From an uncultured Coriobacteriaceae bacterium (lineage in GTDB: Bacteria; Actinomycetota; Coriobacteriia; Coriobacteriales; Coriobacteriaceae): a DNA stretch of 64,000 nt. Every line of letters starts with the position of its first letter. Position 1 is the stretch's first letter. The notes under the pieces are model-generated. The model saw nothing but the letters and a program-made list of their open reading frames with translations. It was not told the DNA's origin and did no database searches. A program made the translations under genes and the position numbers. Shown one piece after another: positions 52,203 through 61,800 of this stretch. The stretch is from positions 57,433 to 121,432 of the forward strand of contig CALUFC010000004.1 of the NCBI GenBank assembly GCA_944319885.1. Direction: 5' to 3'.

Positions 52203-52616
52203 TTAGGCGATCGAGAACAGCGTGTCGCCCGGGTTCACCATGTCGCCCTTGGCAACGTTGATCGAGGCGATGGTGCCGTCTTGCTCGGCAACGATCTCGT
52301 TCTCCATCTTCATGGCCTCGAGGACCATGACGCACTGGTTGGCGGTTACCGCGGCGCCCTCGACCACGCGGATATCGACGATCTTGCCGGGCATGGGCGC
52401 CGTCTGGACATGCGCGCCGGCGGGAGCGGCAGCCGCAGGTGCAGCGGCGGGTGCCGGTGCGGGGGCAGCGGGCGCGGCAGGTGCAGCGGCGGGCGCCGGC
52501 GAGGCAGGCGCAGGTGCGGGCGCGGCATCCTGGGGTGTGGGCTGAGGCGCGCCGACCTCCTCCATCTCCACGAGATACTGGGTCCCGTCGATCGAGATCT
52601 TGAACTTACGCAGCAT
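52203..52616 (-). CDS. Biotin carboxyl carrier protein of the decarboxylase, 137 aa
   Basis: The C-terminal ~70 residues are a biotinyl domain with the biotin lysine in VLEAMKMENEI. An N-terminal ~25-residue segment (MLRKFKISIDGTQYLVEMEE) is followed by a long Ala/Pro linker (about 45 residues), which lets the biotin arm swing between the carboxyltransferase and membrane subunits. The start at 52616 lies within the end of the upstream gene, an 11-base overlap that implies coupling. Confidence 0.92.
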   Translation of the reverse strand: MLRKFKISIDGTQYLVEMEEVGAPQPTPQDAAPAPAPASPAPAAAPAAPAAPAPAPAAAPAAAAPAGAHVQTAPMPGKIVDIRVVEGAAVTANQCVMVLEAMKMENEIVAEQDGTIASINVAKGDMVNPGDTLFSIA

Positions 52617-52998
52617 GTGTTCCCTCCGTAGTCTTCTTGCGGTAGATGCGTTTTACCGTAAAGGAGCTCTTTTCCAAAGCCCCCGCTCCGAGCGCCGTGG
52701 CGATGCATGCCACGCGGCGATACTCGGGATTTGCCAGTGAGATGCGCCTGATCGATACACTGCTTTCCGACCGGTCACCTGCGGCGATGGCCGAGGCGAT
52801 GACAATCGCCTCGCGATGCTCGCTCGGATCGACCGGCACATAGGGCGGCAGCTCTTCCCAGTCGGGACCGGGATCGTCGAAGGCGCTCGGGTGTGCGGCT
52901 GCGTGGCCGGACGCGGTGATGCGCGCCGTTGCGCGCTTGCCAGCCCGTTTACGGGGCTGCCGGGTAAGAATGCCGCGCAGCCATGAGCGAAGGCCCAT
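52606..52998 (-). CDS. 130-aa soluble protein resembling the C-terminal part of decarboxylase gamma/delta subunits
   Basis: The start at 52998 has AAAGGA six bases upstream. The N-terminus is basic (MGLRSWLRGILTRQPRKRAG). The middle has a PDWEELPPYVPVDP linker. The C-terminal half, HREAIVIASAIAAGDRSESS then VSIRRISL and FTVKRIYRKK, resembles the 'AIAAAIAA...RVRRIRR' tail of OadG/MmdD/GcdD proteins. The pattern occurs twice. It overlaps the biotin carrier by 11 bases and is first in the operon. I infer that it supplies the soluble half of a split gamma subunit. Alternatively it is a distinct assembly factor. Confidence 0.6.
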   Translation of the reverse strand: MGLRSWLRGILTRQPRKRAGKRATARITASGHAAAHPSAFDDPGPDWEELPPYVPVDPSEHREAIVIASAIAAGDRSESSVSIRRISLANPEYRRVACIATALGAGALEKSSFTVKRIYRKKTTEGTHAA

Positions 52999-53214
52999 GT
53001 TCCGTCCTTTCCCCATGCGGTGGTCATATGCAGATATTGTATAGGGCGCGCATGCGTTTGTGGGCAACGAAATAGAAAGTTGTGCCGGTTTACCTGCCCT
53101 GCCGTGCCTCAGATGCACCTCGGCTCCCTGACAACGTGTCTATTGAGACCCAAGCTGGGCATAATACACACGTTTATGAGTTGCGACGGTTTGTTTCAAG
53201 GCAGGGAGAGCATC

Positions 53215-53577
53215 ATGGCAGTATTCTTCAAAGACGCACAGGGCACGTTTTTCACCGCGGTCAAGCCGGGTGCGGCAGCGCCCGAAGGATTCGAGGTCGT
53301 CGAGGCGAATGCCGTCGATGCCGCTGTCGAGAAGCACGTGCCATCGGTCAAGCTCGAGCGCGACGGCCATATCATCCATGTCGTGGTGGGCGAGGTCGAG
53401 CACCCCATGACCGAAGAGCACTACATCGAGTGGATTGCGCTCGAGACGGATGGTCGCTTGGAGATCCACGCGCTCAAGCCCGGTCAAACGCCGGCAACCT
53501 TCTTTTCGGGCGGCGTGAAGGGCGGTAAGGTATATGCTTATTGCAACCTGCACGGCCTGTGGGTGAAGGAGTTCTAG
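53215..53577 (+). CDS. Superoxide reductase, neelaredoxin-like with non-iron N-terminal region, 120 aa
   Basis: Reduces superoxide to peroxide in anaerobes. The active-site Fe(His)4-Cys set is present: Lys40/His41 (EKHVP), His63 (EHPMTEEH), His69, Cys110 and His113 (YCNLHGLW). Classical desulfoferrodoxins start with a CxxC...CC desulforedoxin domain. Here residues 1-38 contain no cysteine at all, and the region seems to keep only the fold. It is thus a one-iron enzyme. GGGAG precedes the ATG at 53215. It is divergent from the decarboxylase operon. Confidence 0.88.
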   Translation: MAVFFKDAQGTFFTAVKPGAAAPEGFEVVEANAVDAAVEKHVPSVKLERDGHIIHVVVGEVEHPMTEEHYIEWIALETDGRLEIHALKPGQTPATFFSGGVKGGKVYAYCNLHGLWVKEF

Positions 53578-53613
53578 GAGGCGCTATGCCGCCAATCATG
53601 CTCGAATGATGGT

Positions 53614-53639
53614 GGGGCCGCCTGTGCGCGGCCCCTTTT
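53614..53639 (+). terminator. Rho-independent terminator of the superoxide reductase gene
   Basis: GGGGCCGC and GCGGCCCC pair around CTGTGC and are followed by TTTT, 37 bases past the stop. Confidence 0.85.
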
Positions 53640-53663
53640 CTCATGGGGAGGGGAGGGTGCACC

Positions 53664-55646
53664 ATGCTGGTCGCGCTCGCACAGATCGATATGCAGCTCG
53701 GTGATATCGAGGGCATCTGCGCGCGCATCGCCAATCAAGCAGAGCTTGCGCACGAGCAGGGCGCTCGCGTGCTGTGTACCCCGGCACCGCTGTTCTCCGG
53801 GGTGCTGCCCGGCGCGATGATCGACAACGCCAATTACGAGCACGACCTCATTGCGGGGCTCGAGGGGCTTGCCGCGGTGTTTGCCCATCTGAATATGGTG
53901 GGTCTGGTGCCCGCGGTCGTGTCCTGCGAGGGGGCGCCGCTGTTCGAGGTGTTCATGCTCAAAGAGGGGCGCGTGATACCGGTGCGCTCCCTGCTGGCGC
54001 GCCGTCGCCAGGTGTCCGACGAGCTGTGGGCGCCGCCGATATTCGATATCGATGGAACGCGCATCGCGGTGAGCTTCGACGTGCTGCGCGATATCGAGCT
54101 GCTTCCTGCGGGCTGTGACCTCATCATCTTCTTCCAGGCTAACGCCTTCGATATCACCAACGAGGCGTCGTGCGCGGTCGCGGCGGTTGCGGACGGCTAT
54201 TTTACGCGGGAGGTTGCCGCCAAGAGCGTGTGGCTCGCCTGCATGGCGCCGGTTGGCGCCTTCGATGAGGCGGTATTTACCGGCGGCTCCTTTTTCATGG
54301 ACGATTGCGGGCGCGTCGTCTCGGCGGCCCCGTGTTTCGAAGATGCCCTGATCGTGCAGGATATCCGGCGCGGTGAGGCCATGCCGGTGCACGAGCTGCC
54401 GCCGCGTCCGCAGTTTCAGCGCGAGGCCTGGCTTTGGGAGGCGCTGCGTCTGTACGTGCGCGACGCCGCGGCGGCCCGCGGGGAAGCGCGCGCGGTGCTT
54501 GCGCTTTCCGGTGATCTTCCCAGCTCGCTTGCGGCGGCGCTCTGCGTGGACGCGTTAGGTCCGCGCCGCGTGTTCGGGCTTTTCGTTGAGCGCGAGCGCG
54601 TGTTCACGCCGGCGCAAGAGGAGGCCGAGCGCACGCGCGCCGAGCTCGTGCGCGCCCTGTGCCGCAATCTGGGCATTCGCCTTATCGAGCGCGCCGCAAC
54701 CGATCCCGTGCGCTGGATGGAGCGCGACGTGGCCGCCGCCGATGCCGCGCGGCTCGAGGTGCGGCTTGAGGGCGTGTACCTCGACGATGCCGCCCGCGAG
54801 CTGGGTGCGATCGCGGTGAGTTCGCTCACGAAGACCGATGCGGCGCTCGCTGCGCCGTGTCTGACCGGAGGATTTACGGGGCAGATCGCACCGTTTGGCG
54901 ATGTGTACCTCACCGAGATCGAGTTTCTTGCCCGCATGCGCTGCCGCGCAGGCGCGGCATTGCCGGCATCACTCGTGACGCTCAACGCCGTGGAGCATCG
55001 CATGCAAGATGTGATCGCGGCGTCGGTTGCCTGCGTGCGCGCAGAAGAGGGGTACGGCGAGCGCATCGCGAAGGTCCTGCTGGAGCTCGAGCCAAGCCAG
55101 ATCGATGGCGTGCTCGAGGCGCATGTCGATCATGAGGCGGCATTCGAGGACATTCCACTCGCTGCGACGAACCCCGAGGCTGTCGCGCTCATCGTGATGC
55201 TCGCACGGCACAGCGAAGCCGACCGGCGCATGCTGCCGCCGGCGCCCATGGTGTCGGGCGGCTCGTTCATGGAGCGCGCGTGGCCGGCCATGCTCGCCTG
55301 GTCCGATCTGGGACGCCATGGCGCGGAGCGCAAGACCTGTTCGGTGCTCGTGCAGGCCGAGCTCGAGCGCTTTGCCGCCGAGGGCGCCGAGCACAGCGCG
55401 CTCGTGCGCAACGAGGTGCTGGGGCTCATCGGCAACCTCTTGGGCATCACGCCCGAGCAGATGGACGAACTGAGAAGCGAGGAGGGCCAGCGCCGGCTGC
55501 GCGAGAACCTTGAGCACTTTGAGAACCAGGTGCAGGAGGCGATCGGCGGCATGCTCGAGGCGGGGGCTGCAGGTGGGGCCGCGGCGGATGAGCATCGTCA
55601 TCCCGGTTCGTCACATCATGGATTCCCCTTCTTCTCACCCAACTGA
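53664..55646 (+). CDS. Glutamine-dependent NAD synthetase-like protein lacking catalytic motifs, 660 aa
   Basis: GGAGGG precedes the ATG at 53664. The order is that of NadE: a nitrilase-fold domain (LVALAQIDMQLGDIEGI... FTGGSFFMDDCGRVV) then a NAD-synthetase domain (VLALSGDLPSSLAAALCVDALG; LTGGFTGQIAPFGDVYLTEI). In the amidase half the catalytic Glu (PEL) reads PAPL, the Lys segment is not seen, and the Cys motif ICEDLW reads SFDVLRD. In the synthetase half the PP-loop SGGxDS reads SGDLPSS. A C-terminal extension of ~100 residues is Glu-rich with a His-rich end. It looks like a conserved pseudoenzyme, though this needs alignment. Confidence 0.7.
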   Translation: MLVALAQIDMQLGDIEGICARIANQAELAHEQGARVLCTPAPLFSGVLPGAMIDNANYEHDLIAGLEGLAAVFAHLNMVGLVPAVVSCEGAPLFEVFMLKEGRVIPVRSLLARRRQVSDELWAPPIFDIDGTRIAVSFDVLRDIELLPAGCDLIIFFQANAFDITNEASCAVAAVADGYFTREVAAKSVWLACMAPVGAFDEAVFTGGSFFMDDCGRVVSAAPCFEDALIVQDIRRGEAMPVHELPPRPQFQREAWLWEALRLYVRDAAAARGEARAVLALSGDLPSSLAAALCVDALGPRRVFGLFVERERVFTPAQEEAERTRAELVRALCRNLGIRLIERAATDPVRWMERDVAAADAARLEVRLEGVYLDDAARELGAIAVSSLTKTDAALAAPCLTGGFTGQIAPFGDVYLTEIEFLARMRCRAGAALPASLVTLNAVEHRMQDVIAASVACVRAEEGYGERIAKVLLELEPSQIDGVLEAHVDHEAAFEDIPLAATNPEAVALIVMLARHSEADRRMLPPAPMVSGGSFMERAWPAMLAWSDLGRHGAERKTCSVLVQAELERFAAEGAEHSALVRNEVLGLIGNLLGITPEQMDELRSEEGQRRLRENLEHFENQVQEAIGGMLEAGAAGGAAADEHRHPGSSHHGFPFFSPN

Positions 55647-55654
55647 TTCCATGC

Positions 55655-55673
55655 TATAGTAGAACACGTGTTC
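55655..55673 (+). promoter_or_regulatory. ruvCAB promoter -10 with overlapping LexA (SOS) box
   Basis: TATAGT (55655-55660) is directly followed by GAACACGTGTTC (55662-55673), a perfect palindrome matching the Gram-positive/actinobacterial LexA consensus CGAAC-N4-GTTCG. Repression by LexA would tie ruvCAB to DNA damage. Confidence 0.75.
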
Positions 55674-55707
55674 GAAATACGGAGTGTTGCGCACTGAAGG
55701 GGGCGGC

Positions 55708-56244
55708 ATGGTCATTCTGGGCATCGATCCCGGTTTGGCGAATACCGGATGGGGTGTGGTCGAGGAGCGGCGCGGCGAATGCCGCTGCCGTGCCTATGGG
55801 TGCATCCACACCACTGCCGACGATCAGCTGAGCCACCGCCTTCGCACCATCGTGGACGATCTCGCCCATGTGGTTGAGCGCTATCGGCCCGCCTGCGCCG
55901 CCATCGAGGGCGTCTACTTCGGTGCCAACGTGCGCTCCGCCATCCCCACGGCGCATGCACGCGGCGCGGCTCTGGTAGCGTGTTCGCTCGCGGGCGTCGA
56001 GGTGGGCGAGTACACGCCCATGCAGATCAAGCAGGCGGTGGTGGGCACCGGCGCTGCCGATAAGCGCCAGGTGGCGTACATGGTGCGCAGCCTCCTTCAT
56101 CTCGATCACGACCCGCGCCCCGATCACGCGGCGGACGCGCTGGCGTGCGCCATCTGCCACGCGAACCTCAGCCGCACCGCCGCGCTCACGGGCGGTGCCT
56201 ATGTCCGATACCAAAGCGATCCCTATGAGAAAGGCGGGCGGTAA
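55708..56244 (+). CDS. ruvC: Holliday junction resolvase RuvC, 178 aa
   Basis: RuvC cuts Holliday junctions as a dimer with two metals. The start at 55708 has GAAGGGGG before it. Catalytic acidic residues are seen as Asp7 in LGIDPGLANTG, Glu in AAIEGVYFG, and Asp in DHAADALACAIC. Length is standard. It leads the ruvC-ruvA-ruvB operon; ruvA begins 2 bases after its stop. Confidence 0.95.
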   Translation: MVILGIDPGLANTGWGVVEERRGECRCRAYGCIHTTADDQLSHRLRTIVDDLAHVVERYRPACAAIEGVYFGANVRSAIPTAHARGAALVACSLAGVEVGEYTPMQIKQAVVGTGAADKRQVAYMVRSLLHLDHDPRPDHAADALACAICHANLSRTAALTGGAYVRYQSDPYEKGGR

Positions 56245-56246
56245 CC

Positions 56247-56867
56247 ATGATCGCCATGTTGCACGGCACGCTGGTAGAGGCCACGATGTCGCGCGCTGTC
56301 ATCGATGTATCGGGCGTGGGGTTTGAGCTCGGCATCTCCGGCACGACGGCGGCGAGCCTGCCCGCTTTAGGCGAGGAGGTTCGGCTCTTCACGCGCTTTC
56401 GGATGGCGAACGACACCATGGCGCTGTTCGGGTTCGCCACGGTGGAGGAGCGCGCCATGTTCGATAAGCTCATCGGCGTGTCGAGCGTGGGGCCGCGTCT
56501 GGCGTTGGCGGTGCTCTCCAAGTTCGACGTGTCGCAGCTCTATACGGTGGTGATGGCCGAGGATGCCAAGGGTATGGCAACCGTGCCCGGTGTGGGCAAG
56601 AAGACCGCGCAGCGTCTCATCCTCGAGCTCAAAAGCACGCTTGCGCGCGATCGCGGCTTGGCGCAGGCTGTAACGCCGGTACCCGGCCAGCTGCCGCTGG
56701 GGGCGCCGGCGGCTTCAACGCCGCTCGACGACGCCACCCAGGCGCTGCTCTCCATGGGCTTCAGCCCTCAAGAGGCCGAGCTGGCGCTCAGCGGGTATGA
56801 TGGACGTGACATGCGGGTCGAGGATCTACTCGCCGCCGCTTTGAAGCGACTTGGAATGGATGCATGA
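56247..56867 (+). CDS. ruvA: Holliday junction branch migration protein RuvA, 206 aa
   Basis: RuvA binds the four-way junction and loads RuvB. The N-terminal OB domain reads [20 protein letters not shown]. Two helix-hairpin-helix motifs follow ([35 protein letters not shown]). A C-terminal UBA-like domain ([19 protein letters not shown]) contacts RuvB. Its stop overlaps the ruvB start. Confidence 0.95.
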   Translation: MIAMLHGTLVEATMSRAVIDVSGVGFELGISGTTAASLPALGEEVRLFTRFRMANDTMALFGFATVEERAMFDKLIGVSSVGPRLALAVLSKFDVSQLYTVVMAEDAKGMATVPGVGKKTAQRLILELKSTLARDRGLAQAVTPVPGQLPLGAPAASTPLDDATQALLSMGFSPQEAELALSGYDGRDMRVEDLLAAALKRLGMDA

Positions 56868-57934
56868 TGTGGGAAGCCGATGAATCGCAGGATCTCTGGG
56901 CGGACGCGCCCGCCGCGCCTGCTGCCCATGCTGCCGGTGACCGCTTCGTTACGGGCAACCTCACCTCGGACGATCTGGATGTCGAGCGCTCGCTGCGTCC
57001 CCAGCGTCTGGATGATTACTGCGGTCAAGACCACATCAAGCAGTCCCTGCGCATCCTCATCGAAGCGGCGCAAAGCCGCGGTGAGTGCTTGGATCACGTG
57101 ATTTTCTCGGGTCCTCCGGGCTTGGGCAAGACGACGCTCGCCGCCGTGGTGGCAAACGAGCTTGGCGCTCAGATCAAGACGACCTCGGGTCCGGCCATCG
57201 AGCGGACGGGCGACCTCGCGGCCATCCTTACCAACCTCCAGCCCGGGGATGTGCTCTTTATCGACGAGATCCATCGTCTCAATCGTTCGGTTGAGGAGAT
57301 TCTCTATCCGGCGATGGAGGACTTCGCGCTCGATATCGTCATTGGCAAGGGCCCGGCGGCACGCTCCATTCGCCTGGATATCCCCAAGTTCACGCTTATC
57401 GGCGCTACGACGCGCTCGGGCATGCTCACCGGCCCGTTGCGCGACCGTTTTGGCATCTCGTTCAGGCTCGACTACTACGGCATCGAGGATCTGGCGCAGA
57501 TCGTGCTGCGCTCCGCGTCGATTTTGGGTGTGGAGGTCGACCATGAATCGGCGGTTGAGGTTGCCTCGCGCTCGCGTGGTACGCCGCGCTTGGCGAACCG
57601 CATCCTGAAGCGCGTACGCGACTACGCACAGGTGCGCGGCACCGGCTCGGTGGATCTGGCAATCGCCCGCGAGGCGCTCTCGTTCTTCGAGATCGATGAG
57701 CTCGGGCTCGATTGGATGGACATTCGCATTCTAGAAACCCTTGCCAAGACGTATCGCGGCCGCGCGGTGGGGCTTTCCACCCTGGCGAGCGCCGTGGGCG
57801 AGGATCCTGCCACGCTCGAAGACGTGTATGAGCCGTATCTCTTGCAGCGCGGCCTCATCGTGAGAACGCCGCAGGGCCGTCAGGCAACGCTTGCTGCCTT
57901 CGAGCATCTCGGCATGGAGCCGCCCGCGCATTAA
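56864..57934 (+). CDS. ruvB: Holliday junction helicase motor RuvB, 356 aa
   Basis: AAA+ hexameric motor. Walker [14 protein letters not shown], Walker [12 protein letters not shown], sensor 1 IGATTRSG, arginine finger region [16 protein letters not shown], and the C-terminal winged helix ([26 protein letters not shown]... region) are all present. The ATG overlaps the ruvA stop, with ATGATG giving two possible starts. The N-terminal ~25 residues are an Ala-rich extension. Confidence 0.96.
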   Translation: MMWEADESQDLWADAPAAPAAHAAGDRFVTGNLTSDDLDVERSLRPQRLDDYCGQDHIKQSLRILIEAAQSRGECLDHVIFSGPPGLGKTTLAAVVANELGAQIKTTSGPAIERTGDLAAILTNLQPGDVLFIDEIHRLNRSVEEILYPAMEDFALDIVIGKGPAARSIRLDIPKFTLIGATTRSGMLTGPLRDRFGISFRLDYYGIEDLAQIVLRSASILGVEVDHESAVEVASRSRGTPRLANRILKRVRDYAQVRGTGSVDLAIAREALSFFEIDELGLDWMDIRILETLAKTYRGRAVGLSTLASAVGEDPATLEDVYEPYLLQRGLIVRTPQGRQATLAAFEHLGMEPPAH

Positions 57935-57944
57935 CCGCCGTGGG

Positions 57945-58023
57945 CCTTGACGATGAGATCCGGCGCTCAAACAGGTCCTCGCGCGGAGCACGGCGGAACT
58001 CGCGGCGGACCTCATCGCCAAGG
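57945..58023. repeat. Imperfect 18-base inverted repeat downstream of ruvB
   Basis: CCTTGACGATGAGATCCG (57945-57962) and CGGACCTCATCGCCAAGG (58006-58023) pair with two mismatches around a 43-base GC-rich loop. No T-run follows. It lies between the convergent ruvB and DUF2798 genes and could be a rho-dependent terminator structure or an intergenic repeat. Confidence 0.5.
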
Positions 58024-58053
58024 CAACTGTACTGATATGTGGGTTCGTTCCCG

Positions 58054-58557
58054 CTACGCGTTTGCCGGATGGGCAAGTACGGTGCCCTCGGGGAAGGCGC
58101 GGCGGAAGAGCCAGCGTGAGACGGGACCCGCGACAAGCAGGTTCCAAGGCAGCGCGGCGACTAAATTCCACGGGATGTTGGCAATCCAAGTAGGCAGGAT
58201 CATCGCGGGATTGCCCACATGAGCAAAGGCTTCGACGGCACCGTAGAGCGACATGAACAACACCATCGGAAAGACCATCATGGTGCTGATGGCGAGCGTG
58301 ATGGCAAGACGGCTGCTTGTGCCGGGTGTGATCAAAAAGCGGAAGGCAAACCACTTGGCAAAACGGCTCGCCACCAACACGTCCAAGAGCATGGCGACGA
58401 CATAGGCGGGCGGGAAGCCGATCCATGCGCTGGCAAGCGTATCCAGGCTGAACTCCCAACCATGGACGCGGGCGACGTTGTAGATGGACATCCACAGCAC
58501 CATGCAGAAACACATGATGATGGTGAAGATGAGGCTCTCTCGCTTGTTGGTTGGCAT
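58054..58557 (-). CDS. DUF2798 membrane protein, 167 aa
   Basis: The start at 58557 follows AAGGG. Four helices are arranged as two repeats: SLIFTIIMCFCMVLWMSIYN, then ASAWIGFPPAYVVAMLLDVL, then a second LAITLAISTMMVFPMVLFMS and LPTWIANIPWNLVAALPW. This matches the DUF2798 family of small bacterial membrane proteins, whose function is not known. A hairpin with a T-run lies in its upstream region, so its expression may be controlled by termination. Confidence 0.82.
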   Translation of the reverse strand: MPTNKRESLIFTIIMCFCMVLWMSIYNVARVHGWEFSLDTLASAWIGFPPAYVVAMLLDVLVASRFAKWFAFRFLITPGTSSRLAITLAISTMMVFPMVLFMSLYGAVEAFAHVGNPAMILPTWIANIPWNLVAALPWNLLVAGPVSRWLFRRAFPEGTVLAHPANA

Positions 58558-58619
58558 TGGTACAAGACCCTTCTCGTCGTTGGTTGACTCGTGCCGCTCC
58601 GCTCCGGAGCCGACGCATG

Positions 58620-58657
58620 AAAAAGCTGGCGTACCGGTTCGCGCGGGCACGCCAGCC
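58620..58657 (-). terminator. Hairpin plus T-run in the leader of the DUF2798 gene (attenuator candidate)
   Basis: Read leftward, GCTGGCGT and ACGCCAGC arms enclose a GC-rich loop and are followed by five T residues. It lies 63 bases upstream of the DUF2798 start codon. With no gene evident upstream on this strand for ~180 bases, a regulated terminator in a long leader is possible. No known riboswitch was recognised. Confidence 0.5.
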
Positions 58658-58801
58658 AAGATATGCATCGGGTTGTGAGCGGCTGTAGAGATACCCTATC
58701 AAGGTTTCTCGCGCCGCGTAAGCGTTTTGTTTATGGAGGCGGGCGCGCCTCCCCTCGCCGAGTTGGCGCATGGCTAAGACATTGGGACAGCGTTGGGGCA
58801 A

Positions 58802-58807
58802 TATAAT
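58802..58807 (+). promoter_or_regulatory. -10 box of the type I restriction operon
   Basis: A perfect TATAAT lies 31 bases before the hsdR start. No convincing -35 at 16-18 bases; TTGGGA lies 14 bases upstream. Confidence 0.5.
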
Positions 58808-58837
58808 CTAGTCACCCAACAAATAAGGAGCGCCCGG

Positions 58838-61800
58838 ATGACTGTCCCACATGTCGAGAGGTTTGAGGCCAAGTTATCTTTCGAGCAGATAAAAATCAAC
58901 GAGGGCTTTTATGAGGAAGCCATTATTGAACATTTGACTGATATGGGGTATGAGCACCTGTACGGCCCTGATGTGATTCGTGATTCGGACGGCTATCGCG
59001 ATGTGTTCTTGCCTGGTGCGCTTCCCAATGCGCTCAAAAAGATCAACCCGGGACTTCCCGAGGTTGCAATCAACGAAGCGATACTCAAAATCAGCACGTG
59101 CGAGGGTGGGACGCTCGAGCAGCGGAATGAACGCTTTGCCGATTATCTCCAGTCGGGCGTCGACGTGCATTTCTTTGATGGCAAAGAGGAACACGATGAC
59201 ATTGTCTACCTGCTGGACTATAAGAATCCGCTCAACAACACCTTCCACGTCGTCAACCAGTGGACGTTCATTGAGTATTCCGAAAAGCGCCCCGATGTAA
59301 TCATATTTGTCAACGGGATGCCGCTCGTCATATTTGAGCTCAAGTCTCCGTCACGCGAGGAGACCGATGCGTCTGATGCATACAGACAGCTGCGAATTTA
59401 TATGAAGCATATTCCTTCTCTATTTGTACCAAATGCATTTTGCGTGATGAGCGACCTTACGGAAACGCGCGTCGGTACCATTACGGCAAAGGAAGATCGC
59501 TACGTTGCTTGGAAGAGCGTCGATGGCAATTACTCGCAGACCGCTCATGCGGATTGGCGGACGATGCTCGATGGCATGTTGGCTAAAGAGCGGCTGATTG
59601 ACATCGTGCACAACTTCATCTGCTTCAATGATTCTGCTGAGAAGGTTGTGAAGATCCTCGCAGCATATCATCAGTATTTTGCCGTAAAAAAGGCAGCCGA
59701 TCGAGCGGTGGAGGCAGTTGCTGGCGACGGAAAGATCGGCGTTTTTTGGCACACACAAGGGTCAGGCAAATCTCTCTCGATGGTGTTTCTTGCACACCTT
59801 CTACAGGAGCGCTTGAATAGCCCGACTGTCGTGGTTATAACCGACCGTAACGATCTCGATAATCAGCTTTATGAGCAATTCGGTCGCTGTAAGGCGTTTC
59901 TTCGTCAAGAGCCAGTCAATGCGAAGTCTCGAGAACATCTGAAGGATTTGCTTATCGGGCGCGAGGCAAACGGGATCATCTTCACCACGATGCAGAAATT
60001 CACCGACGGAGATCAGCCGCTTTGCAATCGGAGCAATGTTGTGGTGATGGTTGACGAGGCGCATCGTGGACAGTACGGGCTCGCCGAGCGCATAGATGAG
60101 TTCGGCAATGTAAGCATCGGTGCCGCGCGCATGGTGCGCAAAGCGCTTCCCAACGCAAGCTACATTGGCTTCACGGGTACGCCTATTGCAACCGAAGATA
60201 AAAACACACGTGAGATTTTCGGCGACTATATCGATGTGTATGACATGACTCAAGCGGTCGAGGACGATGCTACGAGGCCGGTGTTTTACGAGAGCCGTGT
60301 TATTGCGCTCCATCTGGACAAAGACGTTTTAGCAAAGCTTGATGCCGTATATGCGGAGTATGCCGAGGGTATTGGCGAGGCGGGCATTGAGCGCAGCAAG
60401 CATGAGATGGGAAGTATGGATGCTATCTTCGGTACACCGGAGACCATCGACGCTCTTTGCACAGATATCGTTAGCCATTACGAGGGCAATCGTTCAGACG
60501 TACTGACCGGAAAAGCGATGATTGTGGCATATTCCCGTCCGATTGCCATGAAGATATATTACAGAATCCTGGAACTTCGCCCTGAGTGGAAAGGCAAAGT
60601 TGGCGTTGTCATGACCATGGGCAACCAGGATCCCGAGGAATGGTTCGATGTCTGTGGCGGCGCCACGCACAAGAAGGACATGGAGCGTAAGTTCAAAGAC
60701 GATAAAGATCCCTTGAAGATCGCTATCGTTGTCGATATGTGGTTGACAGGTTTCGATGTGCCGAGTCTTGCAACCATGTATGTGTTCAAGCCAATGAAGG
60801 GGCACAACCTCATGCAGGCAATCGCACGGGTGAATCGTGTGTATCCCGGCAAAGAGGGCGGGCTGATCGTCGACTACATTGGCATAGCTGGGGCGCTCAA
60901 GCGGGCTATGAAGGATTACACTGCTCGCGACCAACATAACTATGGAGATATGGATATCGCCTCGACAGCGTATCCAAAATTCCGCGAGAAGCTCGAGGTG
61001 TGCCGTGACCTGCTTTATGGCTTCGACTATCACGATCGTATCTTTACCGACAGTAAGCAGAAGCTTGCGACGTGTATCACTGACGGCATAAACTGGTTGC
61101 TCGATCCTTCGCGTTCCGATGTGATGGAAGATCTGCTCAAACAGGCACAGCTCATGAATCAAGCCTTGAGTTTGTGCAAGAGCATGGTTTGCGAAGAAGA
61201 TCAGCATGAAGCCGCGTTTATCAGTGTGTTGCGCGTGCAGGTTATGCGCATCCTAGGACGTGCTGGCTCTGGCGGCGGATCAATGTCGTATGGAGAACTT
61301 AATAAACGCGTGAGTGCCATCCTCGAGCAGGCAGTTAAGTCAGACGGCGTAATAGATCTTTTCGAGAAAGATTCTGTGGAGATCTCGCTGTTCGATGAAT
61401 CGTTTCTTGAGGAGCTCGCGAACATGCGAGAGAAAAACATTGCGCTGGAGACCCTCAAGCGTCTCATCAAGGAACAGGTGAGGAACTATCAACGAACGAG
61501 CGTGGTGAAGTCGCAAAAGTTTAGCGAGCTTTTGCAGAAGACGCTCAATGGATACCTCAATGGAATGCTCACCAATGCGGAGGTTATCGAAGAGCTCCTT
61601 CAGATGGCAAAAGAGATGATGGCGGACAGGAGCGAGGCCCAGCAGCTGGGACTTTCTCAAGAAGAGCTAGCGTTTTATGATGCGATTACCAAGCCACAGG
61701 CAGTTAAAGATTTTTATGACAACGATCAGCTTGTGGCCATCACGCGGGAGCTGGCCGCTGCGATGAGAAAAAACTCAACGATAGATTGGCAGCGCAAGGA

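Noticed and set aside
52400..52545. Ala/Pro tandem repetition
   Set aside because: It encodes the flexible linker of the biotin carrier, a normal feature of these proteins.
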